From Metridium senile (Eukaryota > Cnidaria > Anthozoa > Actiniaria > Metridiidae): DNA of 64,000 nt. The notes under the pieces are model-generated. The model did no database searches, was not told the DNA's origin, and was given only the letters and a program-made list of their open reading frames with translations. Every line of letters begins with the position of its first letter. Position 1 is the first letter of the stretch. Below, in pieces: positions 60,445-64,000 of the stretch. The position numbers and the translations under genes were made by a program. The stretch lies in NCBI GenBank assembly GCA_949775045.1, contig OX459095.1, positions 37,632,809 to 37,696,808 on the forward strand. Direction: 5' to 3'.

Positions 60445-63400
60445 AGATGTACAGTTATTTTCCATGATGTAAGTAGCTGACAGGCAATTTTTCTTCTTTT
60501 AAGAAGTTTTTGGATGAAGTTGACATTTTGGTAATCAGAATCTGTTGGAAGAAAACTGTTTTGCTCAAAAAAGTCTTTATCCCATGCTTGAATGTTTTTG
60601 TTTATTTGTGAATGCTCTTGTAGTATTAGAGCTTGAATCTTAGCCTCTAATGTTTCATAGCGGTTAATGTAGTACCGTGATTGGGGATTTTTTGTCAACC
60701 CATACTTAATGTTATCAAAATCGTCTACCTCTTTTAACCTGCCAACAACCATTTCAATTGCCTTAGCCGTCTTGGTTTTGAGAACTATGTTAGTACACTG
60801 CTTTTTACTGGACATGTCTTGTAAATCATGTCTTCGCTTTCTCAGATTGTCATCATCTTCAGAACATCTGTTTTCATCTTCATGATCTTCTTTATTGTTA
60901 CTTTGCTTAGTATTTCTTCTGTCATCATCATTACTGTTAGCTAGTTGGTCTTCATGATCCTCTTCTCTATTGCAGCTGTCATGATCATCGTTATCTTCAT
61001 GATCTTCTTCATTCCTTACAAAAATGTTGTCCTCTGCATTCAAGTTGTCATCTAGTGAATTTTCTTCATCCATGTTATCATCTATTAATGTGTTTTCTTT
61101 CTCAGTATTTCTCCTGTCATCCTCATTACTGTTAGCTGGTTGGTCTTCATAGTCCTCTTCTCTATTGCAGCTGTCATGATCATCGTTATCTTCATGATCT
61201 TCTTCATTCCTTAGAACAATGTTGTCCTCTTCATTCATGTTTTCATCTAGTGATCTTTCTTCATTCAAGTTTTCATCTAGTGGTCTTTCTTCATCCATGT
61301 TATCATCTAGTGTGTTTTCTTCAATCAGATCACCAGCCATCTTCTGGAAAACCAACTTTCCATCACTGTCATACCGCTTATACAAGGGGAGCTCTATGTT
61401 GTCATCACAGCATTTCTTCCAAATCTCTTTCAAAAATGACAATTCCTTGTTTATGGAGCTTGATCTAAAGTGATGTAATGTGGGACCCTCAGCTTTGTAG
61501 TTAGCTTCTTTAGGGGAATCATAGAATTGAACACTTCCATTGGCCTCCCATTTCCACCTTACACCAGGGCCAGGTACAAGAAAATCTGCTATCTGCATCA
61601 AGTGGGCTTGCCATTCTTTTGCTTTCTTCACCATCACTTCTTTCTCGACAATGACGTTACTTAATTGTGGCAAGTGAGATGCAATCTTCTTTATCTCCCT
61701 TTCTTGTACCTGTACTTCATCTTTATCACCTCTGGTGAGCTCTTCAGCCTGAACGTGTAAAAAAGCATTCGACGCCAAGTCCTCAATTTGCTTGTTCCAG
61801 GTCTTCCTTGTTATGTCTGCAATCTGGTCAAAGCAGCGTTCAGTTTGCTCAGCATTGATGGAGCGTAAACATAAAATGCGATGTGTAAGGGGTGCGTGAG
61901 CAATAATGGCATGGTAATATATACCAAAAAGCTTCCTGTAAGATAGAACCTTTGGAGGACAAAGTGTTTTCATGATTGCTTTGCTGTGTAGCCATGAAAT
62001 ATTGTAGAGCCAAAGAATTTGCCTAGGGCAGCGTTCTTCTTCATGAGCATAAAATACCTTTGTCATCTCAATAAAGGATAAAAGAAGATCAATGAAATCT
62101 TGTGAAACATCTCCTAATATTGCTGCTGCAAGTGTTAGCAGTACACGGCGATAGTCTGTACCCCTGACATTTTCTTTATCAAATAATACTGCAACTACTT
62201 GCTTGATGGTAATAAGCACCTTGGCATCAGTAATATGGTGTGGGATTTCTTTGATCATATTGGAAATATGGTTCATAGTATCATGTAGAGGCTCAAAAGC
62301 CAAAACTTCATATTCCTGCAAATGTAATTCCTTGAGTGAGAGATTGGTGTTACTGAGAAGTGGTGGAATGTTTGTGACTCCACAAAGGTTCTTGAATGGA
62401 TCTACCTTGTTTACCTCTCCAAATTTGCCATCAAGCACTATTCTCTTTCTTTCTTCTAGGCTATTTCTTTGAGGCATTCCTGTCTGGTTTCAACAAATCT
62501 TAATTGGTCTTCACCTGTCGCTCTTGCTTTACCCAGAATATAAACATAGGGCTTTTCTACTGTGGCCTGTATATCAATGTTCCTTCTTGTCTTTCTATGA
62601 TATTCTGATTTCGTCAGGTGTACTGCTGGATCATATAGTTGGCGCATCAAAAACAGCATGAAACCGCTGTTTGCCAGGGATGAATGGTCATGCCATATCA
62701 TCCAGTGGCGTTGGCTTTCTAAACACTTCAGTTGCTTTTTCTTCTCTTCAAGACTCCCTTGATGGAACTCACCCAGAGATTTTAGCTTGGAATCAATGCT
62801 TTCTTCTGTAAGACTTTCATAGTGGCTGTCTGGATTTACACACCATTCTTTACTCTTTCTTGGATTTCTTTTTTTATTTGTTTGTTATTCCTTGGAACAG
62901 GAAATGATATTTCTCCTCCCGGCTGCTTGAGTAGCCTCCTTCTTACCCTATTTTGATCTAAATTATCAAGAAAATAGGCTATTAGGGAAATTATTTAATA
63001 TTCTTGATTTGTTTTTTTTACACACATTAACTAGTATGCATGCAAACACATCAGTAGATTTTGTATATCACAACATAAAATGTAGCAGTAATTAGTGATA
63101 AATTACGGTAATTGTATTGTTTTCTACTGTACAAAAAGTGACATTTAGCACCACATACTTCAAGGTATTGCATGCATGGTTTAGTGTTTGTACTCAAGCA
63201 TTTAAGGTTGTTATTTTTATACATATCCAACCAATGTATGAAGCTACATACCTGCTCCCTCTTGCTCAAATGGAGTTATATCTAGTCCTTGATTTTTCAG
63301 GTATGTCTTTAACAGTTGACCAGCATTTTGGGGTATGTCTTGCCCTCCTTTTTTTTATGTTAAATTTCTTTGCTTTGGCAGTCCAGTTGATTGGTTTCCC

Positions 63401-64000
63401 TGGGGTCCATGTTTGAAAATCAATGAGTACTTCCTCCAGGTCTCCGGCTATGTATTTGGGACTGTGACTTTTTTGCTTGTTTTCTGTTCCCTCTTCAACT
63501 CTCTGCTTTGCATCAGCTAGCGTTTCAAATGACTGATTGTACCTCTGTATGTTTCTTGCTCTATATGATGTTCTTTGCTCCAAATGTGAATTTACATCAT
63601 TTTCCTGACATGTTTCTTCAATATTTCTTTTGAATTTACTTTTAATGTCCCTGTTTTTTGCTTTTCTTTCAGCTGGAGAGATCTTCTTTTGCAGTTGGGC
63701 TTCGGGGACTTGGCATAAAACATCTGCAAGTGACTGACCAAGATTCTCCTGGCATACCTTGTTGAAGCTCTTGTATATTTCGTGACCAATATTTTTAACT
63801 TCCTTTAAAAGTGGCTTGCACGATGTGTAGCTAGATTTTGAGATGGCTCTATTTGCTGTGACATTTAGTTGAGTGAAAGGCTCGCGCTTTTTGAGAGTGT
63901 TTTCATGTCCACGTCGTATAGGAAACTGAACTGTTGTTGTTGTTTGGCAGCAATCACATTTAGAAATGATGTGCATCCTCTTTCGTCCCTCAGCACACTT
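60441..64000 (-). pseudogene. Copy B of the SAP/zinc multi-copy family, 5' end outside the window
   Basis: Minus-strand exons: >64000-63252 (KCDCCQTTTTVQFPIRRG, TSCKPLLKEVKNIGHEIYK; one-base shift in an A8 run near 63356, after which QNAGQLLKTYLKNQGLDITP continues) and 62947-60441. The latter holds LLKQPGGEISFPVP, a shift near 62870, RHWMIWHDHSSLANSGFML (62701 frame) and then the 678-codon frame from 62477 with YEVLAFEPLHDTMNHISNMI, YYHAIIAHAPLTHRILCLRS and an acidic tail. Compared with copy A it lacks the Cys/His cluster and most of the SAP-like helices: ECLKEIA is followed almost at once by NSLEERKRIVLDGK. The acidic tail contains a long tandem duplication (EDHEDNDDHDSCNREED occurs twice). 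Frameshifts indicate a pseudogene, though the 678-codon frame remains open. Confidence 0.75.
60895..61330 (-). repeat. In-frame tandem duplication in the acidic tail of copy B
   Basis: Two blocks of about 250 bp with nearly the same sequence (both contain CTCTATTGCAGCTGTCATGA and TCATCGTTATCTTCATGATC) lie side by side, followed by shorter DENMNEE/DDNMDEE-type repeats. The reading frame is kept through both. The expansion adds Asp/Glu/Asn-rich sequence only. Confidence 0.8.

Overview
This is an AT-rich, gene-poor window of a eukaryotic, almost certainly metazoan, genome. Spliceosomal GT-AG introns run through most coding remnants. The repeat content (CR1/L2-like and L1-like non-LTR elements, BEL/Pao with a DUF5641-type tail, Gypsy, IS630/Tc1/mariner-like, IS3-like and TTAA-flanked DNA transposons, dozens of hairpin MITEs) and several multi-copy uncharacterised protein families match what I remember of cnidarian genomes. 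The assignment to Cnidaria is from memory and is an inference. No tRNA, rRNA, CRISPR or prokaryotic operon is present.

Layout. 0.4-1.6 kb: a two-exon, apparently intact IS3-like integrase/transposase gene (-). 2.4-14.2 kb: a broken multi-exon gene (-) of unknown function whose exons are separated by MITEs, a foldback element with an L1 copy inside it (7.6-10.8 kb) and a BEL/Pao remnant (12.1-13.6 kb); a 1.17-kb TIR element sits inside one of its coding exons. 15.1-19.2 kb: two CR1-like copies, one decayed and one with a deletion in its reverse transcriptase. 19.3-24.2 kb: decayed copy A of an uncharacterised SAP/zinc-type multi-copy gene, followed by an inverted 44-bp tandem array. 25-30.7 kb: four small divergent or tandem genes, the last with five exons. 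30.7-35.3 kb: MITEs and a ~124-bp satellite split by a 1.78-kb TTAA-flanked element. 35.7-36.8 kb: a small broken gene and a Gypsy pol/LTR end.

36.8-44.9 kb is the most striking object: an 8.05-kb element with ~800-bp terminal inverted repeats, TTAA on both sides and one uninterrupted four-exon gene (about 1,155 codons) carrying zinc-binding and RNase-H-like acidic motifs. It looks like a recently inserted, possibly autonomous DNA transposon. 45.0-47.8 kb: a rearranged L1 with a MITE inside it. 48.4-50.4 kb: an IS630/Tc1-like element with a DD34E transposase and a small convergent second gene; its 5' terminus matches three MITEs elsewhere in the window, suggesting it or a relative mobilised them. 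51.6-54.1 kb: minisatellites. 54.9-57.8 kb: fragments of other multi-copy genes, partly arranged as an inverted duplication. 60.4-64.0 kb: copy B of the SAP/zinc family (-), running off the window end.

The genes do not form a pathway. They are mostly products of mobile elements or of multi-copy families that behave like them. The biological content is the layering of insertions: several empty sites can be rebuilt and several MITE families can be linked to candidate transposases.
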